Positions 19,258-28,227 of a stretch of 64,000 nucleotides of DNA are shown piece after piece; within the stretch, counting starts at the first letter, position 1; the number at the start of each line of letters is the position of its first letter. The position numbers and the translations under genes were made by a program. Source of the stretch: Anaerolineaceae bacterium (GTDB taxonomy: Bacteria > Chloroflexota > Anaerolineae > Anaerolineales > Anaerolineaceae); the NCBI GenBank assembly GCA_016841365.1, contig JAENZI010000010.1, positions 1 through 64,000 on the forward strand. Reading direction: 5' to 3'. The notes under the pieces are model-generated. The model was not told the origin of the DNA. It made no database searches and worked only from the letters and a program-made list of their open reading frames with translations.

Positions 19258-19284
19258 ATGAAAAGAGAAAGCTTAAACTTATGA
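19258..19284 (+). CDS. Possible 8-codon leader ORF coupled to the lipoprotein gene
   Basis: ATG at 19258, then eight codons in all (MKRESLNL) and a TGA at 19282-19284 that overlaps the lipoprotein ATG at 19281 as ATGA. GGGA at 19251-19254 is a modest ribosome site. The overlap is the classic arrangement for translational coupling. Whether the peptide is made is unknown. Confidence 0.3.
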   Translation: MKRESLNL

Positions 19285-20012
19285 TGAAAAAATATTCGTG
19301 GACTGGCTTGTTGATGATCCTTGTTTTAGCAGGTGTGGCGTGTAACTTTCCGTTTATCAGCCAAAGATCTGCTGCACAGACCCAGGTGCCGGCTTTTCAG
19401 CAGCCGACGCTCACCTTGCCTGTACTGCCGGAAGCAGATACTTCACCCACTGAAACCCTTGCACCAACCCTTGCGCCGACGACAGACCAGGCACAACCCC
19501 AGGTGCTAAGTGATAACGGGGTTCAGATCACCCTGCCAGGCACTTATGTTTTAGGCGATGTTGAATCAGACCTTGAAACTTTAGTGGATGGTATTTCCGG
19601 CGAAGGGGCTGATGAAATCAGACAGTTATATGAATCTAATAAAGAAGATATCGTGTTTTTGGCTTACGATTTCACCGGTTCGGACACCTATCAGAGCAGT
19701 ATGCTGGTGCTGAAAAATGAACAATTTTCAGGGATGTCCCTGGGGATGATCTCATCAGTTGCCAATATTTTGTTTGGCGACGCCGTGGACTCCATGTCGC
19801 AGGAACGTTTGGATTTGGGAGGACGTGACACCTTACGCTTTGTCACATCTGTTGAAGCCAGCGGCAGCACGAGCAGCCAGTTGATCTACCTGCTGAAGGA
19901 TTCGGGGAAGTTATGGGTGCTTGGCTTTTTGACCACGCAGCCTCAAGAGGATGTGCTAATTTCGGACTACGATCAAATTGTTGCCAGTTTTGAAGTCATC
20001 TCTGCGGAGTGA
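19281..20012 (+). CDS. Putative surface lipoprotein with Pro/Thr-rich linker
   Basis: A 243-residue protein with an N-terminal signal: Lys-Lys, a hydrophobic core LLMILVLAGV and a Cys at 22 in GVACNFPF, giving a probable lipobox. Residues about 32-72 form a low-complexity Pro/Thr/Gln linker (for example TETLAPTLAPTT). The C-terminal 150 residues look like a small soluble domain with alternating strands (VQITLPGTYVLGD, DTLRFVTSVEASG, GKLWVLGFLTTQP). I do not recognise this domain. It sits between glycosyltransferase and CMP-sugar synthetase genes and is probably surface anchored; a direct part in glycan synthesis is not indicated. Confidence 0.7.
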   Translation: MMKKYSWTGLLMILVLAGVACNFPFISQRSAAQTQVPAFQQPTLTLPVLPEADTSPTETLAPTLAPTTDQAQPQVLSDNGVQITLPGTYVLGDVESDLETLVDGISGEGADEIRQLYESNKEDIVFLAYDFTGSDTYQSSMLVLKNEQFSGMSLGMISSVANILFGDAVDSMSQERLDLGGRDTLRFVTSVEASGSTSSQLIYLLKDSGKLWVLGFLTTQPQEDVLISDYDQIVASFEVISAE

Positions 20013-20022
20013 GGTTTAGCTA

Positions 20023-20799
20023 ATGTCCCTTCAACCACGTGATCCCTCAGTTGTTGCGATCATCCAGGCGCGGATGGGCTCAAGCCGCCTGCCTGGTAAG
20101 GTGCTCAAAAAGATTAGCGGTGAACCGATGTTGTTTCATGTGGTCGTACGGGCAAGGCAAGCACAGGGAGTTGGGCAGGTTGTGGTCGCGACCACAACAG
20201 ATGAGAGTGATGACCCGGTATTCGAATTCTGCCGCCAACGCGGCTTCCCGTGTTACCGCGGTGATCCGTATGATGTGCTTGACCGTTATTACCAGGCGGC
20301 CAAATTGTATGAGGCACGCACCATCGTGCGCCTGACGGGTGATTGCCCGCTGATCGACCCACAGGAAGTCGATCGCACGATTCGCGCTTTTTTTGATGCC
20401 AGTGTGGATTTTGCCGCCAACCGCCTGCCGCCACCCTGGAAACGCACCACGCCGATTGGCATGGATACAGAGGTTGCTACCTTCGATGCCCTGTCTCGCG
20501 CCTGGCGAGAGGCACAGGCGAAATATGAGCGTGAGCATGTCATGCCCTATTTATACGATCAACCCGGGCGTTTCTCGGTTCTGCTGGCAGATCACGATCC
20601 GGATTATGGCCGCTTCCGTCTGGCAGTGGATACGCCGGAAGACCTGGAATTAATTCGAAACATCTTTGATCACTTTGGCGGCACGCAGGCGTTTACTATG
20701 CGTGACATCGTGGAATTGTTGGAAGAACACCCGGAATGGTTGCAAATCAACGCCGCGATTCAGCATAAATCCTTTACGGACGTCGACGATCGGAGCTGA
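20023..20799 (+). CDS. SpsF-like cytidylyltransferase
   Basis: A 258-residue protein of the SpsF/COG1861 family, homologous to CMP-Kdo and CMP-sialate synthetases. The nucleotide-binding signature IIQARMGSSRLPGKVL is at 13-28, followed by VVVATTTDESDDPV and YRGDPYDVLDRYYQ, then the conserved RLTGDCPLIDP near 105-115 that carries the metal-binding Asp residues. In Bacillus the SpsF protein belongs to spore-coat glycan synthesis with an SpsE (NeuB-like) enzyme. The gene is 10 bases after the lipoprotein and 6 bases before a polytopic gene. It is the probable CTP-dependent activator in module A, for the NeuB1 product. Confidence 0.82.
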   Translation: MSLQPRDPSVVAIIQARMGSSRLPGKVLKKISGEPMLFHVVVRARQAQGVGQVVVATTTDESDDPVFEFCRQRGFPCYRGDPYDVLDRYYQAAKLYEARTIVRLTGDCPLIDPQEVDRTIRAFFDASVDFAANRLPPPWKRTTPIGMDTEVATFDALSRAWREAQAKYEREHVMPYLYDQPGRFSVLLADHDPDYGRFRLAVDTPEDLELIRNIFDHFGGTQAFTMRDIVELLEEHPEWLQINAAIQHKSFTDVDDRS

Positions 20800-20805
20800 G
20801 CATTT

Positions 20806-22533
20806 ATGCAAACCGATAGCGTAAACAGCGGATCAATCACAAGCAAAGACCAACCTGCCTTGTTGTGGGCGCTGCTGGTTTTGTTCCTGGCGGTGATTGC
20901 CTGGTGCGCTCGGTATTGGATGAGCGGGTCTTTTGGGTTGTATGAAGATGACCTGACTTTCTTGCCCATGGCAATGGAAGCCGATTTCAACACCATCCTC
21001 AGCACCATTTCAGGCTATTTTTCAACACTGGCTGAACAGGGACGCCCTCTGATGTGGTCCTGGGTGGTATTTTTGGGTCACTTGGGTTGGCGGTTAGGTG
21101 GTTTGCAGGGCATGTATGTGCTTGCCTACCTGATGTGGTTGTTGAATATCACTTTATTTGTCACCTTGCTTCGTAGAATTTATCCCAACCTTTTGTTTGG
21201 TGTTGCTGCCGGTATGGCGTATGTCGTGTTCGCAGCGGATACAACCCAGTCGTTTTTGTTTAACGCTTACGGTCTGCAGACGGCCATCACTTTGCTGCTG
21301 ATTGCGCTGCATCTGTATATTTCTGGATCGAAGATCCGCTGGCTGTCTTACATTTTCCTCACATTGGTGCTCTTTAATTACGAAACCCCGTTCCTTTTGT
21401 TTTTAGCCGCTCCGCTTCTCACTAAACAACGGGGCAAGGTGCTGCTCAAATACCTCGTGTTGAACGCGCTGATTGTTGGTGCGATTTTCCTGGGGGTTTA
21501 TTTCTTGCGCCTGACTGTGGGCGAGTCCCGCGTGGCCAGCCTGGGTTTCACAGAAATGATCCAGATTGGGTTCCGGCACATGGCTATCGGTCCGTTTGTC
21601 GCCTTGGGGAGTTATGGGCTGCGCCCTCTGCAGGTTGCCCGGCATCTTTCTCTTGAGGTCATTATCTGGATGTTTTTAGGGGTACTGGCATTTTTTGGGA
21701 TGCTTTATTGGGCATTTCGCCAGCACAACCGACCACGTTCAAACCTATTAACTATTAAACAGGGCTGGTGGTCCAGCTTAACTGGTGAGACTCAGCGGGA
21801 ACTGCGTTTGCTGGCAGCCGGCTTGCTGATGCTGATCATGGCTTATCCGCTAACCGTGATTTTACGCCCCCAGTCGATCAGCGGACGGGCGACCCGTGTG
21901 CACCTGGCGGCTGTGGTCGGGGCTGCGCTGATCATTGGCTGCCTTGTGACATTGCTCCTGCACGGGCTGAGGAAGAAGGGCTGGCAAATCGGATTCATCG
22001 TTTTGGTGAGCCTGGGCTTGGCGACGAATTTTGCTTATGGATGGCGCATCCAGGGTGATTACAGCCAGGCGTGGACGCTCCAAAAAGATTTTTGGGCTGA
22101 TCTGCTGCCGCTTATTCAGGATGCAGGCGAAAACACGGCAATCCTGGTTGACCCTTCAGGATTGGCAGACGTCCCCTCGATTAATGCGAACACCTGGAAT
22201 TTGCCGCGCATGCTGCGCCTTTTATTCGTCATTCCGGAAGATTGGGAATCCCCGCCGCAAGTCTTCAGGCTGGTGGATGGATGGGAAGAGAATATCATCA
22301 GGGTGGAGCGCTATTTTACCCTTGATGGCACCAATACCTTCGCAAATATGGTTCGCTTTGGCGACTTTTTACAGCGCGAGACGATATTCATCACGACTGA
22401 TGGCGGTGAGCTGAACCGCTTGCTTTCTATCCCAATTCAGGGGCAGACGATAACATTGAAACCAGTCGGGAAGCCCGTGCTGCCAGCGCTTGACACACGC
22501 TTGCTGTATGATCTGATGATCCCGCTCAATTAA
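20806..22533 (+). CDS. Polytopic membrane protein, GT-C-like
   Basis: A 575-residue integral membrane protein with about ten hydrophobic segments. Its first extracytoplasmic loop carries FGLYEDDLTF, with E47-D48-D49 in the position used by GT-C glycosyltransferases for catalysis. The C-terminal 130 residues are hydrophilic (ILVDPSGLADVPSINANTWN) and probably extracytoplasmic. The fold suggests a membrane glycosyltransferase that uses a lipid-phosphate sugar; no specific family name can be given. It is in the same operon as SpsF (6-base gap). Confidence 0.6.
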   Translation: MQTDSVNSGSITSKDQPALLWALLVLFLAVIAWCARYWMSGSFGLYEDDLTFLPMAMEADFNTILSTISGYFSTLAEQGRPLMWSWVVFLGHLGWRLGGLQGMYVLAYLMWLLNITLFVTLLRRIYPNLLFGVAAGMAYVVFAADTTQSFLFNAYGLQTAITLLLIALHLYISGSKIRWLSYIFLTLVLFNYETPFLLFLAAPLLTKQRGKVLLKYLVLNALIVGAIFLGVYFLRLTVGESRVASLGFTEMIQIGFRHMAIGPFVALGSYGLRPLQVARHLSLEVIIWMFLGVLAFFGMLYWAFRQHNRPRSNLLTIKQGWWSSLTGETQRELRLLAAGLLMLIMAYPLTVILRPQSISGRATRVHLAAVVGAALIIGCLVTLLLHGLRKKGWQIGFIVLVSLGLATNFAYGWRIQGDYSQAWTLQKDFWADLLPLIQDAGENTAILVDPSGLADVPSINANTWNLPRMLRLLFVIPEDWESPPQVFRLVDGWEENIIRVERYFTLDGTNTFANMVRFGDFLQRETIFITTDGGELNRLLSIPIQGQTITLKPVGKPVLPALDTRLLYDLMIPLN

Positions 22534-22583
22534 GTCGTTGACGGCAAATGATATAATTTTTTTACCTCTCTTTGAAAGATATA

Positions 22584-23468
22584 ATGATGGCTTGCATGTT
22601 ATGTGGATCAGCACAAAAGAAGCAGTTTGACCGGGTGAGGTCATTTGGTTTCCCTTTGGTTTATTACCAGTGTGAGCGGTGTGGCTTGGTGTTTCAGTCC
22701 ACAGAAGAAAGCCAGGCTGTTGACCCTGTTTTTTATGCAGAAACCTACCGCAAGGTTTACCAGGCAAGCGCAGAGCCAACCGCCAAGGATCTTTGGGTTC
22801 AATCGCAGCGGGCGGCTCACCTGCTGTCTCTTTTGCGCGGGCAAAACATCCCCGATCCGCAGCGCGTGTTGGATGTAGGCGCATCGGCAGGTGTGCTGCT
22901 GGCAGCCTTTCAGAAGGCGTTGGGGAGTGATGTGATGGGTGTGGAGCCAGGGGATGCCTATCGCGCCTATGCAGAGAGTCAGGGTATCCCGATGATGGCG
23001 TCGCTCGACGCGTTGATTAGCGCAAACCCGCAGCGATTTAACCTGATCACGATGATGCACGTTTTAGAACATTTACCAGACCCGGTGAAAACCCTGCGAA
23101 TGCTGCGCACGCAGCTGCTGGCAGAGGATGGTTACTTGCTGTTGGAGGTGCCGAATTTTTACGAGCACGATAGTTATGAGCTGGCGCACCTGGTGTGCTA
23201 CACGCCCCACACTCTGCGAGAAACGCTGCGGCAGGGCGGTTTCAGGGTGCTCAAAGTCTGGCGGCATGGCGTGCCGCGTTCGGCACGGTTGAATCTGTAT
23301 CTCACCATCCTGGCGCAACCGCAGCCAGATACAAACGAGATCGCGCCAGTGAAGCCGGAGCGTTTTGTGAGACTGAAACGTCAGGCAGGGATGTTATATC
23401 GCCGCGTTGTCCAGAAAATCTTGCCGCACCAGGCATGGCTGCCCCTGCCAGAAGACCACGAGGTTTGA
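22584..23468 (+). CDS. SAM methyltransferase with N-terminal zinc-ribbon-like motif
   Basis: A 294-residue protein. The N-terminus holds two C-x2-C pairs, CMLC at 4-7 and CERC about 24 residues later, resembling the zinc-binding module of sugar C-methyltransferases and related TylF/NovU-like proteins. The methyltransferase core has motif I RVLDVGASAG near 93-102, GVEPGDAYRAYAE, and LITMMHVLEHLPDP, the canonical VLEHL segment of Methyltransf_11/23-type enzymes. The ATG at 22584 is preferred over an upstream TTG because the CxxC pair then lies close to the N-terminus. It probably methylates a nucleotide sugar or glycan residue of the exported polymer. Confidence 0.8.
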   Translation: MMACMLCGSAQKKQFDRVRSFGFPLVYYQCERCGLVFQSTEESQAVDPVFYAETYRKVYQASAEPTAKDLWVQSQRAAHLLSLLRGQNIPDPQRVLDVGASAGVLLAAFQKALGSDVMGVEPGDAYRAYAESQGIPMMASLDALISANPQRFNLITMMHVLEHLPDPVKTLRMLRTQLLAEDGYLLLEVPNFYEHDSYELAHLVCYTPHTLRETLRQGGFRVLKVWRHGVPRSARLNLYLTILAQPQPDTNEIAPVKPERFVRLKRQAGMLYRRVVQKILPHQAWLPLPEDHEV

Positions 23469-23471
23469 GCA

Positions 23472-24401
23472 ATGCCCCTGATTACCCTGTTTACCGCGCC
23501 CAAACCCTTCACGAACCCGCACATTGATCTGATCCAGCGCAACGCGCTGCGTAATTGGCTTGCTTTGGGCGACGATGTTGAAGTTGTCGTGATCGGCAAT
23601 GAGGATGGGATCGAAGCGGTTTGCCGAGAGCTCGGGGTTCATCACATCCCGGATGTGGATTGTAACGAAATGGGCACCCCGCTAATCAGTTCCATCTTCA
23701 GCTTGGGGCGGCAGGTCAACGACTCGCCGTTTTTAGTGTATGTCAACGCTGATATTTTATTCCTCCCCGAGTTGGTTGATGGGGTTCGGGTATTGGCAGA
23801 TGAGCAGACAGCTTTTCTTGGCGTCGGGCAGCGTTATGATTTGGATGTCACCTCCAACCTTGATTTTTCAGGGGATTGGGCGGATGAATTACGGCAGCGA
23901 GCCCAGAACGAAGGCAAATTACATGGGCAGACGGGCAGTGATTATTTTGTTTTTCCCCGCAGTTGTTTCAAAGAAATCCCGGATTTTGCAGTCGGCAGGG
24001 CGGGCTGGGATAACTGGATGATCTTCAGAGCGCGCTGGCAGGGCTGGCCTGTGATTGATATGACGGACGCCGTAACCATCGTTCATCAGAACCATGATTA
24101 TGCCCACCTGCCCGGCGGGATTGTTCACTTCCACCAGCCAGAAACAGCCGTCAATGTGCGCATCGGGGGCGGTCGCCGGACGATCTTCACCCTGGCGGAT
24201 GTCACCCATCGTCTTTCGGCGGCAGGCCTCAAGCGCAAGACGATGACTTGGAAGTCTTTTTGGCGGGAGGTGGAGATCTTCCCATTGGTGCGGCTGCACT
24301 CAAAACCCTTAGGCTGGCTGTTTTTCGCGCTGTTTCACCCGGTCAAGGCCTTCAAGGAAGTGAGAGGCTGGTTGGCTTATAAACTCAAAAGTACGAAATG
24401 A
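23472..24401 (+). CDS. GT-A-type glycosyltransferase-like protein
   Basis: A 309-residue soluble protein that starts LITLFTAPKPF and reads as a GT-A Rossmann fold: NALRNWLALGDDVEVVVIGNEDG, then FLVYVNADILFLPE near 90-105, where NAD is in the position of the DxD metal motif, and the conserved SDYFVFPRSCF and GRAGWDNWM downstream, typical of small glycosyltransferase-like proteins of plant and bacterial glycan loci. It begins 3 bases after the methyltransferase stop. The function as glycosyltransferase is likely but donor and acceptor are unknown. Confidence 0.65.
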   Translation: MPLITLFTAPKPFTNPHIDLIQRNALRNWLALGDDVEVVVIGNEDGIEAVCRELGVHHIPDVDCNEMGTPLISSIFSLGRQVNDSPFLVYVNADILFLPELVDGVRVLADEQTAFLGVGQRYDLDVTSNLDFSGDWADELRQRAQNEGKLHGQTGSDYFVFPRSCFKEIPDFAVGRAGWDNWMIFRARWQGWPVIDMTDAVTIVHQNHDYAHLPGGIVHFHQPETAVNVRIGGGRRTIFTLADVTHRLSAAGLKRKTMTWKSFWREVEIFPLVRLHSKPLGWLFFALFHPVKAFKEVRGWLAYKLKSTK

Positions 24402-24426
24402 TGATGCTGATGATTGGATCAAACTA

Positions 24427-25422
24427 ATGCCGAGAATTGGAATTAACCCCTCTCGGGGACAGACACTGGATTTTGCACCCGCACGCACGACCGTCGCGGT
24501 GTTGGTTTATGCACCTCATCAAGCCGGCTATTTTGAGAACCGGTTGGATGTGACCCGCATGACCATTGAGAGCATTCTAGCAAACACGCAGGAGCCATTT
24601 GATCTGCTTGTTTTTGATAACGGCAGCTGCCCCGAGATGGTGGCATATCTCCAGTTGTTGCATGAACAAGGCAAAATTGATATTTTGATCCTTTCCAAGC
24701 GCAACATTGGCAAGCTGAATGCTCTCAAGATCATCTTCAACAGTGCGCCCGGCGAGATTGTCGCCTACACCGATGATGATGTGTTTCACCTGCCGGGCTG
24801 GCTTGGGGCGCATCTGGCGGTGATCGATATGTTCCCCAATGTGGGTGCGGTGACGGGTTTTTATATCCGCCAGCGGGTGGTGATGAGTTCTGATAGCACA
24901 GTAGCCTTTGCCAATCAGCCAGAGATGGATGTGAAACGCGGTGATCTGATCCCTAAGAAGTGGGAAGAGGAATACGTGGTCAACACAGGCCGCACCTGGG
25001 AGCATTATGAATCGGAGGTAGCAGGTATTGAGGATATGATCGTCACATATCATGGGCTTGAAGCCTGGGTGTCTGCACACCATTATCAAATGGTTTGCCC
25101 CAAGCGTGTGGTGCAGGAAGTGCTGGCAGAAATGATGCCTGAGGGGTGGAGTGACCGTGTGATGGGGCGCATGGTCGAGCTCGATGACCGGATGGATGCT
25201 AAAGGGTATCTGCGATTCTGCACTCGGGAGCAGACGGTGCGCTTAATGGGCAATGCTATCTCTGACGAGGTGGCTGAGCTGGCGCAGCAGTCAGGTTTAT
25301 CCGTCAGGGCTGCAGCCGTTTATGCGGAACAAAACGGCTTAATGCACCGCTTGGCGCAGGTTAAATGGGTCAGGTATGTGATGCAGGGCATCGTTAACCG
25401 CATCTATAAATGGTTGAATTGA
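24427..25422 (+). CDS. GT2-family glycosyltransferase
   Basis: A 331-residue GT-A enzyme of family GT2. Strand 1 is VAVLVYAP, then TIESILANTQEPFDLLVFDNGSC and the metal motif TDDDVFHLPGW near 115-125. The long acceptor region contains GLEAWVSAHHYQMVCPKRVVQ. The C-terminus ends in a basic helical segment. It is in a run of closely spaced plus-strand genes and would add a sugar to the lipid-linked glycan in the cytoplasm. Confidence 0.78.
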   Translation: MPRIGINPSRGQTLDFAPARTTVAVLVYAPHQAGYFENRLDVTRMTIESILANTQEPFDLLVFDNGSCPEMVAYLQLLHEQGKIDILILSKRNIGKLNALKIIFNSAPGEIVAYTDDDVFHLPGWLGAHLAVIDMFPNVGAVTGFYIRQRVVMSSDSTVAFANQPEMDVKRGDLIPKKWEEEYVVNTGRTWEHYESEVAGIEDMIVTYHGLEAWVSAHHYQMVCPKRVVQEVLAEMMPEGWSDRVMGRMVELDDRMDAKGYLRFCTREQTVRLMGNAISDEVAELAQQSGLSVRAAAVYAEQNGLMHRLAQVKWVRYVMQGIVNRIYKWLN

Positions 25423-25470
25423 ATTGTTTTTTCTTGATGTTTGATTAGATCGATTGGGGAATGGATTTTT

Positions 25471-26871
25471 ATGGCAACAGATCAGATCAATGAGGCTGGT
25501 TCTTTTAGAGACCCGAGCGGTTTTTTGTTTTACCGCGCAGAGGAGCTTTACCGTCAGGTCAATCAGGTTTATCAGCCGCATTATGACCATCTGATGGAAT
25601 CGGGTTTGTATGCTGATCTGGTTGAACAGGGCTTGCTCATCTCGCATGAAGAGGTCGGTTTGATGGATGCACTTGATCCCGAATCGGTTTATCAGATCAT
25701 CAAACCCGAAATGGTCGATTTTATTTCCTACCCTTACGAATGGTCGTTCTTGCAGCTGCGCAGCGCTGCCTTGACCACGTTACGCATAGCGCGGACCGCT
25801 CTTTCTCACGGGATGATCTTGAAGGATGCCAGCGCATATAATCTGCAATTTCACCGAGGCCGGTGGCAGTTGATCGATACGCTTTCGTTTGAAATCTACA
25901 CTGAAGGCGAACCCTGGGTCGCCTATAAGCAATTTTGCCAACATTTTTTAGCCCCTTTGGCGTTGATGGCTTACCGTGACCCCCGCATGAACCTGATGAG
26001 TCGCGTTTTTATTGACGGCATCCCATTGGATGTCGCTGCCAAGGTGCTGCCTTTCAGATCTAAATTACGCCTGAGCTTGCTGACCCACATCCATTTGCAT
26101 GCACGCAGCCAAAAACGTTATGCTAATCTTCAGGTCCGTAAGCAGGAGATGCAGGGTAAGGTCAGCCGCAAGGCACTGGTGGGTTTATTAGAAAGTTTGC
26201 GTAATGCCGTCAAAAGCCTCAGTATCCGCATGGATGAGACCGAATGGGCAAACTATTATGAGGACACCAACTATTCGCAGGATGCCTTTGAGAAAAAGAA
26301 AGCCATCGTCAGCGAGTTTATCACCCGGGTGAAGCCAAGCCGTGTGTGGGATTTGGGTGCAAATAATGGCGAGTTCAGCCGTTTGTCGAGTGATAAGGGC
26401 CTTTTTACCGTTGCCTTTGATGTGGACCCTGGGGCTGTGATGCGTAATTATGTTCAGGTGCGGAAAGCGGGCGAGCAGAACCTACTGCCGCTGGTGATGG
26501 ACCTGACCAATCCTTCGCCCAGTTTGGGTTGGGCGCACAATGAACGTCAGTCGCTCTTAGCGCGGGGGCCAGCACCGCTTGTGTTAGCCCTGGCGCTGAT
26601 CCACCACCTGGCGATTTCGAACAACGTCCCGCTCGTCCAGGCAGCGCAATTCTTTCGTCAGGCAGGTGATAACCTGATCATTGAATTCGTCCCGAAATCC
26701 GATTCGCAGGTTCAGCGCTTGCTGCGTTCTCGTGAGGATATCTTTGAGAACTACACCGTCGCAGGTTTTGAAGAAGCATTCAGTCATTATTTTGAGATTG
26801 TAGAACGCCGTCCGCTTTCAGGGTCCGAACGGATTATATATTTAATGAGAGCAAACGGGCAAACCAGTTGA
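25471..26871 (+). CDS. Kinase-like domain fused to SAM methyltransferase (NoeA-like)
   Basis: A 466-residue protein with the start placed at the ATG at 25471, preceded by GGGGA, rather than an upstream TTG. The C-terminal half is a class I methyltransferase, with motif I VWDLGANNG at 292-300, DVDPGAVMRNY, and ALALIHHLAI. It resembles NoeA/nodulation-related methyltransferases. The N-terminal half has the spacing of a protein/sugar kinase catalytic site: LKDASAYN with D119 and N124, then LIDTLSFE with D136 in the DFG-like position. Thus it looks like a kinase-like or pseudokinase domain fused to a methyltransferase. Context suggests glycan-tailoring. This domain reading is an inference from motif order. 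Confidence 0.7.
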   Translation: MATDQINEAGSFRDPSGFLFYRAEELYRQVNQVYQPHYDHLMESGLYADLVEQGLLISHEEVGLMDALDPESVYQIIKPEMVDFISYPYEWSFLQLRSAALTTLRIARTALSHGMILKDASAYNLQFHRGRWQLIDTLSFEIYTEGEPWVAYKQFCQHFLAPLALMAYRDPRMNLMSRVFIDGIPLDVAAKVLPFRSKLRLSLLTHIHLHARSQKRYANLQVRKQEMQGKVSRKALVGLLESLRNAVKSLSIRMDETEWANYYEDTNYSQDAFEKKKAIVSEFITRVKPSRVWDLGANNGEFSRLSSDKGLFTVAFDVDPGAVMRNYVQVRKAGEQNLLPLVMDLTNPSPSLGWAHNERQSLLARGPAPLVLALALIHHLAISNNVPLVQAAQFFRQAGDNLIIEFVPKSDSQVQRLLRSREDIFENYTVAGFEEAFSHYFEIVERRPLSGSERIIYLMRANGQTS

Positions 26872-26897
26872 GAAAAATTTTGTGAAATGAGGCATTA

Positions 26898-27122
26898 ATG
26901 AAGATAATTTTGTTTTTACGACCGATGATGTACCTTGACCCTGGTTCAGGTAGTTTCCTGATCCAGATCCTTTTGGCAGGGCTGCTCGGCATCGGGGTAG
27001 CGGTGCGCATCTATTGGAAGAAGATCGTCTCTTTTTTCAAGAGAGACAAAGGAGAAGGCATTCAGGAGGAACTGGATACACTGGATGAGTATGGCGGCGA
27101 CCAGGACGATGATGTTGCGTGA
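26898..27122 (+). CDS. Small membrane protein with YLDPGSGS motif
   Basis: A 74-residue protein. It has the short motif YLDPGSGSFLIQ at 12-23, a single hydrophobic segment ILLAGLLGIGVAVRIYW, a basic cytoplasmic stretch KKIVSFFKR and an acidic tail rich in Asp/Glu (DEYGGDQDDD). TGAGG at 26888-26892 supports the ATG at 26898; an internal ATG at 26928 would give a shorter form. I recognise this type as a small conserved membrane protein near glycan genes but know no function. It directly follows the kinase/methyltransferase fusion, suggesting a partner protein. Confidence 0.65.
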   Translation: MKIILFLRPMMYLDPGSGSFLIQILLAGLLGIGVAVRIYWKKIVSFFKRDKGEGIQEELDTLDEYGGDQDDDVA

Positions 27123-27178
27123 TCAAACCGCCAATAGTTTGAAGGTTGGATGGTTCATCAAGAGATAGGAATTGAAAA

Positions 27179-28168
27179 TTGAAATTCTTGATTGCTGGTT
27201 TTGGTTCGATTGGTAGACGACATTTGAGAAATTTGCTGGCATTGGGGCAAACCGATATTGTTCTTTACCGGACGCATCACAGCACCCTCCCCGATCATGA
27301 ACTGGCCCCATTTACGGTTGAAACGGACCTTGAGGCAGCCCTGGCACATCAGCCGGATGGGGTGATCATTTCCAATCCGAGCGCTTTGCACCTGGATGTT
27401 GCGATCCCAGCAGTCCACGGGGGCGGGCACCTGCTGATTGAAAAGCCCGTAACCGACATTCGCGATGCGCGGTTGGCTGAACTTGAGCAGGTCGTGGATG
27501 AGATGAAGGTGAGAACACTGGTCGGGTTCCAATTCCGCTTTCACCCGGTGTTGAACCAGATCCGCAAGCTGCTGGCCTCCAACAGTTTAGGGCGGGTTTA
27601 TTCATTTCAGGTGCATTGGGGTGAATATCTGCCTGGCTGGCACCCCTGGGAGGATTACCGCCAGAGTTATGCCGCCCGCCGAGACCTGGGCGGCGGTGTA
27701 GTCAATACGCTCTGCCATCCGTTGGATTACGCCCGTTGGTTGTTTGGCGAGGTCAGCAGCGTTTCGGCTGTCACCGGGCAGGTCTCAGAACTGGAGCTGG
27801 ATGTGGAAGATGTGGCAGAGATCACACTCAAATTTGAGAGCGGCTGCCTGGGCGCCATTCACCTTGATTATTTTCAGCGGCCGGGGTCACACTGGATGAC
27901 GATCACCTGCGAGCAGGGTTTCATCGAATGGCATAACGATACCGGGATCGCCCGGGTCTATCACACCCAGGATGAAAGCTGGTCCACACTTTTTCCGCCG
28001 GAAGGCTTTGAGCGCAACGATCTGTTTTTAGAGGAGATGCGTCATTTCTTAGCATTGGTTTCAGGCGAAACGCAGTCCGTGTGTGATATCTCTGAGGGAA
28101 TCCGGACACTGGTTTTAACCGAAGCAGTGCATGAATCCGGTCGGAAAGGTTCAGTCATCGAAGTTTAA
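27179..28168 (+). CDS. Gfo/Idh/MocA-family NAD-dependent oxidoreductase
   Basis: A 329-residue oxidoreductase with a Rossmann GFGSIGRRH at 7-15 and the family EKPVTD near 97-102 (Lys of the active site), followed by a beta-sheet substrate domain including GGGVVNTLCHPLDYARWLFG near 175-195, which carries the catalytic H. The start is TTG at 27179: an in-frame TGA lies at 27173-27175, leaving no upstream ATG, and TAGGA at 27166-27170 is a suitable ribosome site. Such enzymes oxidise or reduce sugar hydroxyls. It heads the second ulosonic-acid module and may prepare the hexose or ketose precursor for NeuB2. Confidence 0.82.
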   Translation: MKFLIAGFGSIGRRHLRNLLALGQTDIVLYRTHHSTLPDHELAPFTVETDLEAALAHQPDGVIISNPSALHLDVAIPAVHGGGHLLIEKPVTDIRDARLAELEQVVDEMKVRTLVGFQFRFHPVLNQIRKLLASNSLGRVYSFQVHWGEYLPGWHPWEDYRQSYAARRDLGGGVVNTLCHPLDYARWLFGEVSSVSAVTGQVSELELDVEDVAEITLKFESGCLGAIHLDYFQRPGSHWMTITCEQGFIEWHNDTGIARVYHTQDESWSTLFPPEGFERNDLFLEEMRHFLALVSGETQSVCDISEGIRTLVLTEAVHESGRKGSVIEV

Positions 28169-28227
28169 TTTAATATCAAGGAAAAAAATGTTCTGCTGGT
28201 GGATTTTGGCAAACGGTCAGCACCTGC

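Noticed and set aside
22538-22557. Promoter TTGACG/TATAAT before the 22584 methyltransferase
   Set aside because: The spacer is only 8 bases, too short for a sigma70-type promoter; the -10 alone is not reported.
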